From positions 1 to 39,000 of the IMG/VR virus record IMGVR_UViG_3300025430_000049: 39,000 bases of DNA, one strand, 5' to 3'. The translations under genes were made by a program, and so were the position numbers. The first letter of the stretch is position 1. Each line of letters opens with the position of its first letter. This DNA comes from a virus. Below are positions 38,916-39,000 of the stretch, in pieces. The notes under the pieces were generated by a model. It saw only the letters and a program-made list of their open reading frames with translations. It had not been told where the DNA came from and made no database searches.

Positions 38916-39000
38916 TCTATGAAACCCATCCAAGAGCAACCCAACCACAAACCTCTCGACGACATTCTGCGTCCGTTCGGAAGGCTAGGTATCGATGTGG
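38875..39000. repeat. Terminal direct repeat, right copy
   Basis: This stretch is identical to 7-132. Because it includes the real upstream context of the portal gene, the right copy gives the true sequence at this junction. Confidence 0.9.
38919..39000 (+). CDS. 5' part of small head-cluster gene (repeat copy)
   Basis: These are the first 27 codons of the gene found whole at 51-329, repeated because the sequence wraps around. It is cut by the window end and is not a second gene. Confidence 0.85.
   Translation, partial: MKPIQEQPNHKPLDDILRPFGRLGIDV

Overview
The window is a complete, or nearly complete, temperate short-tailed bacteriophage (podovirus) genome cut open inside the head-gene cluster. 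Bases 7-132 recur exactly at 38875-39000, so the sequence closes into a circle of about 38,868 bp. The portal gene at the right end runs directly into the small head genes at the left end. The virion set is T7-like in kind: portal, scaffold, major capsid, tail tubular proteins A and B, cupin-like protein, three internal virion proteins, and a fibre with a T7-type N-terminus. No phage RNA polymerase or DNA polymerase gene is visible, and there is a tyrosine integrase, so this is not an autographivirus. The host cannot be named. A candidate outer-membrane lipoprotein in the lysis region suggests a Gram-negative host. Many genes lack a Shine-Dalgarno sequence.

Layout on the + strand. 51-5863 holds head completion genes, scaffold, capsid (with hairpin terminators on both sides), and tail tubular A and B. 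5905-16106 holds the cupin-like protein and internal virion proteins, ending with a 2332-residue giant. 16108-16365 is the only convincing reverse-strand gene, a small exported protein. 16459-23212 is a fibre and receptor-binding region with a duplicated cassette of C1q-like fibre plus small chaperone-like gene. 23216-25168 is a lysis region with several small membrane proteins, a lipoprotein and a GH75 (chitosanase-type) enzyme. It is followed by a metallophosphoesterase, a winged-helix protein and an HELVH metallopeptidase-like protein. 26566-26743 is a probable attP carrying a tRNA 3'-end-like sequence, followed by the integrase.

27847-33707 is the early region: two small DNA-binding candidates, an ERF annealing protein, a Cas4/RecB-like nuclease, a DUF1064 nuclease, a DUF1376-type replication initiator, a DnaC-like loader, and an SSB-like protein. 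33697-38915 is packaging: small terminase, an inserted coiled-coil protein, large terminase, two small genes, and portal.

Three signals stand out at DNA level. A recurring element with core GGTGTATATAC stands before most putative transcription units in both orientations and looks like a phage-wide promoter or operator. Five 11-bp tandem repeats followed by an AT-rich stretch lie inside the replication initiator gene and look like a lambda-style origin. The attP region carries several GGGAAACA repeats that could be integrase arm sites.
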